DNA of 64,000 nucleotides from Deltaproteobacteria bacterium (GTDB lineage: Bacteria > Bdellovibrionota > Bdellovibrionia > Bdellovibrionales > JAMPXM01): assembly GCA_017302795.1 (NCBI GenBank), contig JAFLCB010000002.1:434001-498000 (forward strand). The letters run 5' to 3'. The notes below the pieces were generated by a model. That model searched no databases. It was not told the origin of the DNA and was given only the letters and a program-made list of their open reading frames with translations. The position numbers and the translations under genes are program-made. Shown in pieces: positions 8,896-21,243 of the stretch. The stretch's first letter is position 1, and each line of letters starts with the position of its first letter.

Positions 8896-9561
8896 ATGTT
8901 GAAAAAGCACGAAGCTCGCAAAACCGGCTTTAGAAGTCTTGTCGACCACTGGATTCGACCCACCGGCTTTTCTGTTTTATATGTGGTTCTTGCGATGATT
9001 CTTGGAAGCTGCGGCAATAGCAAAAGTGCTTCCCTCAACATTGGTCTTTCCGTAACTCCAGAAAAAGTTTTTGTTGTTCCTGGGGCGGGCTCGAGCTGCA
9101 CTGCTTTAGCGGATGCAAAAGACACTGACACTCCTGCCGATGCCGACGTCGGTGGCGAGCGAGCGCTGTTTAGTGACTTCTCGATTCAATGGCGCTCGCC
9201 TGACGCGCTGACAATTTCATCGCTTCGCGCCACGCTTTCAGGCTTCGCGATTGACGGTGGCAAACAAGTGATCGATTTCGATGAAGGTGAAATAACGGCA
9301 CTTACGGGTCTCGACAATCTTACTATTGAAAGTGAGGCCAACCGGACTCAAGTAACCGTGAGTTCGTCCTCAACTGCCAGAAAAGGCCCGACCACTGACT
9401 ACGCACCCTGCGGCCTTCATTTGGGAGGAATCAAAACGAAAACGACAGTTGCCTCCGGCGTATTGACGATCAAGATCGAACTTGTCGGTTACTCTACTGC
9501 GGCTGATGGTTCGCAGGCACCCGTGCGGCAATCCACAACAGTACGGGCGGAAAAGTTCTAG
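8896..9561 (+). CDS. Hypothetical lipoprotein downstream of pilQ
   Basis: A 221-residue putative lipoprotein. After a basic N-terminus a hydrophobic segment (FSVLYVVLAMILGSC) ends in a lipobox with Cys at about residue 37. The rest is a secreted beta-rich domain with no motif I recognise, including two further Cys (SSCTALAD and YAPCGLHL) that could pair. It starts 16 bases after pilQ and is on the same strand, so it is probably co-transcribed and might be a pilus accessory protein; that is inference from position only. Confidence 0.7.
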   Translation: MLKKHEARKTGFRSLVDHWIRPTGFSVLYVVLAMILGSCGNSKSASLNIGLSVTPEKVFVVPGAGSSCTALADAKDTDTPADADVGGERALFSDFSIQWRSPDALTISSLRATLSGFAIDGGKQVIDFDEGEITALTGLDNLTIESEANRTQVTVSSSSTARKGPTTDYAPCGLHLGGIKTKTTVASGVLTIKIELVGYSTAADGSQAPVRQSTTVRAEKF

Positions 9562-9593
9562 ACCCCAGTCAGAAGCCTCGCTAAACCGGGGCC

Positions 9594-10961
9594 ATGGATT
9601 TGTTTTCCGCAGCCCTCGCCAATTCTAACGATCGACCGCTGGCTGAAAAGCTACGTCCAAAGACTCTTGACGAAATGGTTGGGCAGCCGCGGTTACTTTC
9701 TGGTTCAACGCAGTGGCGACGACAACTAGAAGCAAGCCTTGCTGGAGGCAGACTGCCTAGCTTCATTTTATTCGGGCCTCCCGGCTGCGGAAAGACGACA
9801 CTCGCAAGAATAATATCCGGCGGGCCCGAGACGGTAACAGAGAACTGCCCTGCGGTCGAAACCGGCGCAAAAATTTTAAAGGAAGTTTGCGACCGAGCCC
9901 GGCTAAGACGTATTTCAGAACGGAAGCGCACGGTGGTTTTCGTTGATGAAATCCATCGGCTCAATCGCGCACAGCAAGACGTTTTGCTTGCATCAATCGA
10001 ATCCGGCGACGTCAGTCTCTTGGGTGCTACCACCGAAAATCCGTCGCACACTTTGAATCCAGCTCTAATCAGCAGGTCACAGGTGCTTGCGTTTGAACCT
10101 CTCCTGGAATCGGATCTAGAAACTTTGACGGAGCGAGGATTTAGAGCTCTCTCGGTTGACCTTGGAAAGTGGCTCAGCGACGACGGAAAACTGATGCTGT
10201 TTGCAATTGCTGATGGAGACGGTCGAAAACTTTTGAACTCTATAGAGTGGCTAGTTCAATCAGAGCCGTCGGGAGCGCCCGATTCGCCGCTCTCGGGATC
10301 AGAGGTTCAAGAGCGCGTCGGTGCATTGACTCTCAAGTTTGATCGTGCCGGAGATGCGCACTACGATACAATCTCTGCGTTTATCAAATCCATCAGGGGC
10401 TCCGATCCTGATGCTGCGATCTATTACTTGGCTCGTTTGGCAAAGGCGCAGGAAGATGTCGCGTTTATCGCGCGCCGACTTATGATTCTTGCATCCGAAG
10501 ATATTAGCAATGCGGATCCTCGTGCACTCCAGATGGCGACCGCCTGTCATGACGCTGTCACTCGAATTGGTTGGCCAGAGGCCGGAATTGTTTTTGCTCA
10601 AACGGTTGTCTATCTTGCGTGTGCGCCAAAGTCGAACTCGTCCTATTTGGCCTACAATGAAGCAATGGCACTTGTGGAAAAAACAGGTTCGTTACCAATT
10701 CCACTGCAGCTTCGATCCTCAAAAACGGCTTTGTCCAAATCATTGGGTTTCGGCAAAGGTTACCGATACTCCCATGACGGCGAGCGCGGATTCCTTCAGC
10801 AGAAGTTTTTGCCCGAATCACTCGGCGACGTTCGCTTTCTCGAGCTTTCAAATCGAGGTTTTGAGAAGACGATGCAGCAGTATCAAGATTGGATTCGTGG
10901 AATACGGGTCACTCCAGCTCACGTCGTCGAAAGGGTCGGCGATGAGCCTTCGCAAAATTAG
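9594..10961 (+). CDS. rarA: Replication-associated recombination protein A (AAA+ ATPase)
   Basis: A 455-residue AAA+ clamp-loader-like ATPase acting at stalled replication forks. The N-terminus RPLAEKLRPKTLDEMVGQ is the family signature. Walker A GPPGCGKTT lies at residues 61-69, Walker B VVFVDEIHRLN near 115, sensor 1 GATTENPS near 143. The C-terminal half holds the tetramerisation domain with FIKSIRGSDPDAAIYYLARL and the ISNADPRAL motif. Length is normal. It converges with the downstream cupin gene; the two overlap by 4 bases. Confidence 0.95.
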   Translation: MDLFSAALANSNDRPLAEKLRPKTLDEMVGQPRLLSGSTQWRRQLEASLAGGRLPSFILFGPPGCGKTTLARIISGGPETVTENCPAVETGAKILKEVCDRARLRRISERKRTVVFVDEIHRLNRAQQDVLLASIESGDVSLLGATTENPSHTLNPALISRSQVLAFEPLLESDLETLTERGFRALSVDLGKWLSDDGKLMLFAIADGDGRKLLNSIEWLVQSEPSGAPDSPLSGSEVQERVGALTLKFDRAGDAHYDTISAFIKSIRGSDPDAAIYYLARLAKAQEDVAFIARRLMILASEDISNADPRALQMATACHDAVTRIGWPEAGIVFAQTVVYLACAPKSNSSYLAYNEAMALVEKTGSLPIPLQLRSSKTALSKSLGFGKGYRYSHDGERGFLQQKFLPESLGDVRFLELSNRGFEKTMQQYQDWIRGIRVTPAHVVERVGDEPSQN

Positions 10962-11302
10962 AATGTGCGCTTGGCGATGATACTGATGCAGGCAGTGCCA
11001 CCGTGCACAGTCTTCGAATGCCTCGTGTTGGCCGGGACGTCGATACGGTCACCTGGTCTTAAGAGAAGCTGATTCCCGTTCACGTCGATGATCAGATTGC
11101 CTTCTAAAACGATCCGAATTTCATCAAAAGGATGGCGATGATCTTTGATGTTGGAATGAGCCGGCAAAGTTTCTAGCTCTGGATTGAGACCTTCGTTAAC
11201 AAGTAGCATTTTCAGCTGTTGCGGAGAGGGAAGCGACTGTCCGGTCCATCGATTGATCAACATAGTTGTTTGTTTGTAGACCGTCTCCCACGCCAATGTC
11301 AC
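10958..11302 (-). CDS. Small cupin-domain protein
   Basis: A 114-residue single-domain cupin. The metal-binding pattern is seen as HRHPFDEIRIVLEG (motif 1, two His and Glu) and GDRIDVPANTRHSKTV (motif 2, with the final His). The N-terminal 35 residues are not part of the cupin barrel. Small cupins of this type range from sensors to isomerases, so the substrate is unknown. The start taken is a GTG shortly after GGGGAGGA; an ATG at codon 14 is possible but lacks a ribosome site. Confidence 0.75.
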   Translation of the reverse strand: MTLAWETVYKQTTMLINRWTGQSLPSPQQLKMLLVNEGLNPELETLPAHSNIKDHRHPFDEIRIVLEGNLIIDVNGNQLLLRPGDRIDVPANTRHSKTVHGGTACISIIAKRTF

Positions 11303-11487
11303 GTTCCTCCCCGACGCGCAAAAAGTGTCTCGGCCCGAAACGACGGGGTACCACCCTCGGTCGAGTTTTAAGCCTCGCTTTGAGAATGCGTCCTTTTGCT
11401 CTCAAGTGCCTGATATGAGGCGACGATAGCGTCTTTGACGTGGCATGACGCCAAGCCTTAGCTACACGAAGTGGCAGGAGGACACTT

Positions 11488-12045
11488 TTGGATATTTCGA
11501 CAGCGACGACAAAACAGCTAGAGCTTCTTCAGTCGATTCTGGAGTTCGCAATGCGCTCCTCAGAACTCGAGGTCGAGCAATCTGCTCTCGACCAATTGAG
11601 AATAAAACAGAAGATCGACGGTCACATGTTGGTGATTCGCGCCTCTCGGCTGCAAGATATCCTCATGCGAAACGATTCGGATGGCCGATCTTTCGTGCAA
11701 GTGAACTTTCAAGACGGTCTAAAAATTCTAATCACCGAGCGACTGATTGGCTTCAAGCCAGCTGTTCGCAAAGCCAACGCACCCGCGGCTGGCCAAGGTG
11801 CCCCTACTAATTCGATAAAAACGAACTCGAAGCTTCCGCGGGTGGTGACCACGCCAGATCTACTCTCTGTTCTAGAAGCAATGGAAGATGCGGCAGAGTC
11901 CGCCGATCGCGACCTTACGGTACTTCGAGAACTCTTCGACTCCATTGTTCGCGGTGCCGAACGCGCCGGATTCGATGTCGAAAAAGAAAAGGCTTGGCTG
12001 CTACCTTACATGAATGCGTGCCCAGGCTTGCGCGCCAACGCTTAG
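11488..12045 (+). CDS. Hypothetical protein
   Basis: A 185-residue soluble protein that I do not recognise. The start is a TTG at 11488, supported by GGCAGGAGGA about 6 bases upstream. It is largely helical: an N-terminal region with QLELLQSILEFAMRSSELEVEQSALDQLRIKQK, a short beta section (HMLVIRASR, VQVNFQDGLKILIT), a basic linker near 90-115, then an acidic helical C-terminus. No signal peptide or membrane segment. It stands between the divergent cupin gene and tRNA-Ala. Confidence 0.65.
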   Translation: MDISTATTKQLELLQSILEFAMRSSELEVEQSALDQLRIKQKIDGHMLVIRASRLQDILMRNDSDGRSFVQVNFQDGLKILITERLIGFKPAVRKANAPAAGQGAPTNSIKTNSKLPRVVTTPDLLSVLEAMEDAAESADRDLTVLRELFDSIVRGAERAGFDVEKEKAWLLPYMNACPGLRANA

Positions 12046-12166
12046 AGCTTAGCTAACCTGCCGATTGCCAATCTTTTTGCCTTTGTTTTGAGCGAACCAT
12101 TTTTCTTGATGGCCTGCGCTTGACTTGTGAAGCAGGGGGTGAGATTCGCTATACCAGTCTTCGTGT

Positions 12167-12242
<76 letters not shown>

Positions 12243-12638
12243 ATTTTCAAGCGTCTCGAACCGCTAACCTGAAAAATAAAAATTCGAAAAAATAGAAATT
12301 CGAGAAGCTTCGACCTCAGGAAGTAAATAAGAAAGACCCTCCTCGGAATTTCAAAACCATCTTTTTGAATCAGAATCTTGTGTACGGCTTGCTTGAGAAT
12401 AGCGGACTTGATCGCGGGCTCGGGCTTTCCTTTTTCCGTAAGCTCGCGAAGTCCCTTTCTGATTCTGAACGCTTCCAGGCTATCGAAGTTTGCAGGGCTG
12501 TCAGTCTCGGCCGTTTCTTTGGCTCTCGAGTCTTTTCGCCTAAATAGCTTTGAGCCGAAAAAACTACTTCCGCCCTAGAAAAGGAATAAGACTCAGCTCG
12601 ATCAGCGAATTATTTAGGGCTAAAAAAGGAAAGTAATT
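12243..12638 (+). other. Gap without a supported gene
   Basis: About 400 AT-richer bases between tRNA-Ala and the next exported protein. Short open frames around 12365-12580 run in two overlapping frames without a ribosome site or protein-like composition, so I do not call a gene. An AT-rich stretch at 12270-12305 is rich in AAATTCGA-type repeats. A promoter for the following gene is expected here, but none stands out. Confidence 0.5.
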
Positions 12639-13274
12639 ATGAAGAGTACACCGTGCTGCACATTTGTTGTCTCATTCGCATTTCTCGTGTTGGTCGCATC
12701 GGTCATGCCTGCCGGTAGCAGCTGGGGCGCCAACCAAGTATTCGCGGGCACGGTGATGACCAAACTCCAAGCCATTGAGCATGCGATGAGTTTGGTCGAA
12801 CCCAAACGACAGCTTCTTGAAACTGAACTTTTTAAGTTTTACACTAGAAACGGCAGCCCGACAGAACCAGCCTTGTTTCCAAAACCACTCCTCAATGCCA
12901 ACGGCTTGTTTTTAGGCCTGCCGGAAGAATACAATCAGGTCTATTCTGTGCTCGAGGCCGACGAAATCCGTTTCTACAAGTACAGTGTGCGCGAATGCCA
13001 AAGCCCACATCGAAACTATTGCCCGAAATTATGGGAATACTCTAGCAGCACTCCTATCGTCAGCATCACCTATAAAGACAAGTTTGATTCGGCTGGCAAT
13101 AAAGTCGGCTGCTTGGTCCGTATCGAACAGAACATGAAGTATCTTTTCTCGATGGGACTCGTCGCAGTAACGTGGAACCCAAAATATCATTTTGGAAGTG
13201 ATGGCGATGTGCTGCATCCTTTTTGGGTGACTTACCCAGTTGAATCGAGTTTTGAAGTTCTCGGTTGTCTTTAA
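12639..13274 (+). CDS. Hypothetical exported protein
   Basis: A 211-residue protein with a signal peptide: hydrophobic residues about 8-30 (FVVSFAFLVLVASVMPAG) and a probable cleavage near SSWGA-NQ. AAGGAAAG precedes the ATG. The mature part has a helix with KLQAIEHAMSLVEPKRQLLETELFKFY, reminiscent of a minor pilin-like first helix, and several Cys (SVRECQSPHRNYCPKLW, CLVRIEQ, LGCL) likely disulfide-bonded in the periplasm or outside. I do not recognise the family. Confidence 0.65.
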   Translation: MKSTPCCTFVVSFAFLVLVASVMPAGSSWGANQVFAGTVMTKLQAIEHAMSLVEPKRQLLETELFKFYTRNGSPTEPALFPKPLLNANGLFLGLPEEYNQVYSVLEADEIRFYKYSVRECQSPHRNYCPKLWEYSSSTPIVSITYKDKFDSAGNKVGCLVRIEQNMKYLFSMGLVAVTWNPKYHFGSDGDVLHPFWVTYPVESSFEVLGCL

Positions 13275-13717
13275 AAGGTGGCTCTACGAATTCGATGCGC
13301 AGTCGGATTTGCCATCGACCTTAACAAGGATGAAGTTGAAGCAATTCCCGAAGCGATGCAAGAGCGCGGAAAAAAATGGGGCGTAGAGGTCCGCTTCGAT
13401 CTCGGTCGCAGAATGGATCAAAGGCCTCGATTATCGTGAGCGGGGCCGGTTTGTTTCCCCGTCGCGATTCGCGCCAAAAAATCCGATCGATACGCCTCGA
13501 GGCTGATCGGTCCCCTTCGGACGATTCCATCGACGGTCAGGAACCGCCGCTAGATGACCGCAAGGCATAGCGCTATCGACCCTATGTTATTGTGGCCACT
13601 TGTGAAAAAGCCGATTTTGTCCTCATCTTGGACTGGCCAGTAAGGCGCAGGCGGACCTGACTCGCTGGCAGCCTGGATTCATTTGGATTTTGGTCGGTCA
13701 TCGCCGGGAAAGTACCT
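13275..13717 (+). other. Gap with a possible 53-codon reading frame
   Basis: Directly after the preceding stop, a GTG-started frame at 13278-13439 reads MALRIRCAVGFAIDLNKD... with balanced composition and then stops. It has no spaced ribosome site, so it may be a small gene or the remnant of a larger one. The rest (to 13717) is GC-rich and shows nothing supported. Confidence 0.25.
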
Positions 13718-13843
13718 GGTACGGCATAAGCATCTGGTACGGCATAAGCATTAGGTACGGCATAAGCATTAGGTACGGCATAAGCATTAGGTACGGCATA
13801 AGCATTAGGTACGGCATAAGCATCTGGTACGGCACAAGCATTA
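13718..13843 (+). repeat. 18-bp tandem repeat, seven units
   Basis: Seven head-to-tail copies of an 18-base unit GGTACGGCATAAGCATTA begin at 13718, 13736, 13754, 13772, 13790, 13808 and 13826. Units differ only at the last positions (TA or CT), with one T-to-C change in the last copy. The array ends 50 bases before the start of the metallopeptidase gene. Because 18 is a multiple of three, the minus strand can read a repeated YAVPNA hexapeptide, but no gene is convincing there. Confidence 0.95.
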
Positions 13844-13893
13844 GGATGAAGCGGTAGACGCTTAAACACTGTATTCATTTTGGTGGTAACAAA

Positions 13894-14727
13894 ATGTCGA
13901 TCTTTTGGACTTGGACTCCGCAAAAATCGGCATTTGTTGGCCTGGCCGTTTTTTTGTTTTCGGGTATGGCCTTCGGTCAGCAGATGACTGCCATCGAACC
14001 GAATTGTGAGAAAGCCGACGGTGTACCATTTGAGTTCTGTTCCGGAAAGGATTTCGGATCAGAATCACTTTCGGCCGTTGCAGTGCCAAAAGCTTGGACT
14101 GAAACTGAAAAAAAGAAGTTTCTGCAGCACCTTTTGCCGCTAGTTCAGTCGAATCGTCTTCCTGGATTTTTTAGACGAATCGAAGCAAATGGCTTCACAA
14201 GACTTTACCGATATCAGTATGGGTTCAATCAACAAGGCGGTCGACCGATTCGAATAGCTACAGCGATGATGATGGCGAATTCGACGGCCAAAATGATTAT
14301 CGTCACTGACCGCTACATCAATTACGCCTTGAAAGACCCGATCGGCAAATTTGATCGCGCCGATTTAACCATGCTCCACGAGCTCGCGCATGCTTTCGAC
14401 GGGCCATTCACGTTTTCTAACAGTGTGGACTTCATCCGGCTCACCGGCTTTGTTCGGACGCAATCAGGCTGGGAGCTGCCAGGCACCGCGAACTTGACGG
14501 GACCGTTTATCAAATTCCAGGAGATGCTAGCGAACAATGACCTCGAGAATGCGTTTCGCTTGAGCCGAACTACTTCGGCAGCAATCGGACTATCTTCATT
14601 CGCCGTTTTGGCGAACCCACAAGAGTATTTCGCGGAAACCGCAGCCACGATTTATTTCGATTCTGACAGTCATACTTATCTTAAGCCCGAAATCGTCAAC
14701 TGGTTTGCGAATCACGTTCTGAACTAG
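13894..14727 (+). CDS. Putative secreted zinc metallopeptidase
   Basis: A 277-residue exported protein. A signal peptide occupies about residues 12-29 (SAFVGLAVFLFSGMAFGQ). The zinc motif HExxH is seen as LHELAHAFDG near residue 165, and a downstream NPQEYFAETAATIYFD near residue 245 supplies a likely third ligand, Glu. HELAHxxD plus EYFAE is the pattern of anthrax lethal factor-like (M34-type) zincins. The N-terminal half is unassigned. The substrate is unknown; in a predator it could serve prey degradation, but that is speculation. An 18-bp repeat array lies directly upstream. Confidence 0.72.
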   Translation: MSIFWTWTPQKSAFVGLAVFLFSGMAFGQQMTAIEPNCEKADGVPFEFCSGKDFGSESLSAVAVPKAWTETEKKKFLQHLLPLVQSNRLPGFFRRIEANGFTRLYRYQYGFNQQGGRPIRIATAMMMANSTAKMIIVTDRYINYALKDPIGKFDRADLTMLHELAHAFDGPFTFSNSVDFIRLTGFVRTQSGWELPGTANLTGPFIKFQEMLANNDLENAFRLSRTTSAAIGLSSFAVLANPQEYFAETAATIYFDSDSHTYLKPEIVNWFANHVLN

Positions 14728-15497
14728 ATTCACGTTTGCTCATTGGTTGCCTCTGGGCACATGACACTTGAATCGCGACCGCCTCGGTGGTCGCGATCGC
14801 TCAGCACTACGAGGCCCGCTCCAGAGCTGTTCCCCAACGGACGTCTATCCTGCCCGAATTTCCTGGGCCTTTTGGCCATTCTGGGTATCAAAGCCCACTC
14901 GACGAGGCTCGGCCATTACTGAATTGGCGGCGGCGCATCGGTGTACTCAAAGCTACAGAATTCTGAAAGTGAATGCGAACTGAATGTCATTTTCAGAACC
15001 TGGACGACTGTCTTTGCCGCTGCCTTCACGCGGACTGCTGCTTCGAAATCAAAGTTCCATTTATTTATGCGCGATCGGTCTATTCGGTGAGGTGCAGTGC
15101 CCTTGATTATCAATTCTGTCGGCCGCGGCATGACCATGAAGAATGAAAATTTAGTTTTTATAATGTAAATTATCAGATTCTTATACTTACGGGCCGACTG
15201 CGCCATCGTTGGGCATCTTCCGACAGCATCCAGGCTTCTGCGGCTTCGCCTTCTGAAACAAAACACGCTTGGAAGCCTTGATTGTCAGGCCAACACTCAA
15301 ATGTTGATAACAGGTATCATTTATCAAACTGGATAAACTCTGCGCAAACCCTGGAGTTTTTTTCGAATAATGCCTGTTGTATTGGCAATCAGCGGCATTT
15401 TTGATGGGAAGTCGGGCAGTCCTCTAAAGAAAATCTGAACGTTGAGATCCACCAGACTGATCAGGAAAAAGATTTCGGAATTATTTTGGGAAAGCCA
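14728..15497 (+). other. Long gap upstream of the rRNA operon
   Basis: No supported gene. A hairpin with 9-base arms (ATCGCGACC at 14772-14780 and GGTCGCGAT at 14789-14797) follows the metallopeptidase gene; it lacks a T run. An AT-rich segment near 15140-15185 contains TATAAT without a matching -35. The short frames here have no coding character. Confidence 0.5.
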
Positions 15498-15527
15498 TTG
15501 ACGTGCGGGGCGGCCCCAGCGTAGAAC
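15498..15527 (+). promoter_or_regulatory. Candidate rRNA operon promoter
   Basis: TTGACG at 15498-15503 and TAGAAC at 15522-15527 are separated by 18 bases. The -35 is preceded by an A/T-rich stretch (about 15465-15490) like an UP element. It lies just before boxA and the 5' processing stem, where a promoter must be. The -10 matches only four of six positions. Confidence 0.4.
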
Positions 15528-15546
15528 CACGTCTCCGAAATGCATC

Positions 15547-15559
15547 GCTCTTTGAAAAC
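15547..15559 (+). promoter_or_regulatory. boxA antitermination element in the rRNA leader
   Basis: GCTCTTTGAAAAC closely matches the boxA consensus (TGCTCTTTGAAAA) bound as RNA by NusB/NusE in rRNA antitermination. It lies at the start of the leader and overlaps the 5' strand of the 16S processing stem. Confidence 0.7.
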
Positions 15560-15571
15560 TAAATAGCTAGC
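15555..15571 (+). other. 5' strand of the 16S precursor processing stem
   Basis: AAAACTAAATAGCTAGC at 15555-15571 is the exact reverse complement of GCTAGCTATTTAGTTTT at 17421-17437 downstream of 16S. The 17-bp helix would enclose the whole 16S precursor, the expected RNase III processing stalk. Confidence 0.85.
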
Positions 15572-15830
15572 AAAATGATGTTTGGGTCTCGAATTGGCCT
15601 AACTCTGATGCGAAACTTCAAGTGTCCTAACGGGCCTTGGGGCGTAGCAAGTGATGAGTTAAAGCAACCGGTACAGGTTGCATAAGCGTTTCTGGTATTG
15701 CAGTTTTTGTTGAACCAGAGATGAAGCCAAGTGAGTTTTAATTTTGTAAGTCTAATATATAAGCTCTGATTCTTCGGAGATTTAAAAAGTTTCGAGACGA
15801 AAGATCGCAAGATCCTAGTTTCAAAGTTTT

Positions 15831-17340
<1,510 letters not shown>

Positions 17341-17420
17341 TATTTGTAATCTCATTCTGATTAGTCGGTTTTACTGATTGATCGGTCTGACGATTCGATA
17401 TCCGAGGTCAACAAACATCA

Positions 17421-17437
17421 GCTAGCTATTTAGTTTT
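17421..17437 (+). other. 3' strand of the 16S precursor processing stem
   Basis: GCTAGCTATTTAGTTTT pairs perfectly with 15555-15571 across the 16S gene. It lies 88 bases after the 16S 3' end and 18 bases before tRNA-Ile. Confidence 0.85.
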
Positions 17438-17454
17438 GAGAGAGTGAACGCAAC

Positions 17455-17531
17455 GGGCCTGTAGCTCAGTTGGTTAGAGCACACCCTTGATAAGGGTGGG
17501 GTCGGATGTTCGAGTCATCCCAGGCCCACCA
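17455..17531 (+). tRNA. tRNA-Ile (anticodon GAT)
   Basis: A 77-base cloverleaf in the 16S-23S spacer. The acceptor GGGCCTG pairs with CAGGCCC, the anticodon arm is ACCCT-TGATAAG-GGT with GAT as anticodon, and CCA is encoded. No tRNA-Ala follows it, unlike the common Ile-Ala pair. Confidence 0.97.
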
Positions 17532-17685
17532 ACTACTGGCTGATTAGACTCTCTTCACGAGCAGTTTAATTGGTAAGAAGTTGCAGGTCTCAAAGATGAT
17601 TTTCCGAAAAGTTACTGAAACTCAGAGACTTTTGCCGGGGATTCGTTTAGAGTGCGTGACTCATTTTAGTTTTTGTTTTGCTAGT

Positions 17686-17698
17686 TGTTCTTTGAAAA
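17686..17698 (+). promoter_or_regulatory. boxA element before 23S rRNA
   Basis: TGTTCTTTGAAAA in the spacer is a near-consensus boxA, the second of the operon, placed as usual between tRNA and 23S. It is followed by TAGATCGAAAT (17706-17716), which can pair with ATTTCGATCTA at 20998-21008 across 23S. Confidence 0.7.
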
Positions 17699-17867
17699 TT
17701 GAATGTAGATCGAAATAAATGCGAAATGTTCTGCATAAGCATCGTTGACGATCAAGAAAGCGAAGAAGTGTTTTCCTACACTTTCTAAGCAAGCACTTGA
17801 TCACTAAAAGTCACGGTACGGATGTCACTAGGTGGCAACGGAGTGCTTACATCAGATCAATTTCGGC

Positions 17868-17891
17868 GATTTTTAGCTGGGATATTCATCG
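17868..17891 (+). other. 5' strand of the 23S precursor processing stem
   Basis: The 24 bases here, containing TTTTTAGCTGGGATATTCAT, are complementary to 20834-20858 except for one bulged base and one mismatch. The helix encloses the 23S gene and sits just outside its mature ends, as expected for an RNase III site. Confidence 0.8.
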
Positions 17892-17898
17892 AAACTTT

Positions 17899-20822
<2,924 letters not shown>

Positions 20823-20833
20823 ATTAATGTAAT

Positions 20834-20858
20834 CGATGAATAGTCCCAGCTAAGAATC
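20834..20858 (+). other. 3' strand of the 23S precursor processing stem
   Basis: This 25-base stretch, containing CGATGAATAGTCCCAGCTAA, pairs with 17868-17891 upstream of 23S. Confidence 0.8.
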
Positions 20859-21012
20859 ACCAAAATTTATCTGAATGGTTCGAAACGTACTTGGTCAAAC
20901 AGGTGGCGGTTTCGAGCAGAATAGTGTAGAACACGCAGTATGAAACTTGGAGCGTTGTGCGCTTAAGAAATTAAGAGTGAGCGTGAGAGTGAAGTAAATT
21001 TCGATCTAGATT

Positions 21013-21130
<118 letters not shown>

Positions 21131-21139
21131 TTTTTTTCT

Positions 21140-21172
21140 AACCCGATTGGATTTCCAGTCGGGTTTTTTTTT
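21140..21172 (+). terminator. Intrinsic terminator of the rRNA operon
   Basis: An 11-base stem (AACCCGATTGG with CCAGTCGGGTT, one G-U pair in RNA) and a 4-base loop are followed by a run of T. It lies 10 bases after 5S. Confidence 0.92.
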
Positions 21173-21243
21173 GCTCTTGTATTTAACTCGAAAGGCGTTC
21201 ATGCGCTTTCTATCGCGGATCCCGCGGTTAACCAGTACTTAGG

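Noticed and set aside
12365-12578. Two overlapping short frames after tRNA-Ala
   Set aside because: No ribosome site, skewed composition and mutual overlap.
13582-13923. Minus-strand frame with repeated YAVPNA peptide
   Set aside because: Only the 18-bp repeat gives it length; no ribosome site and it overlaps the start of the metallopeptidase gene.
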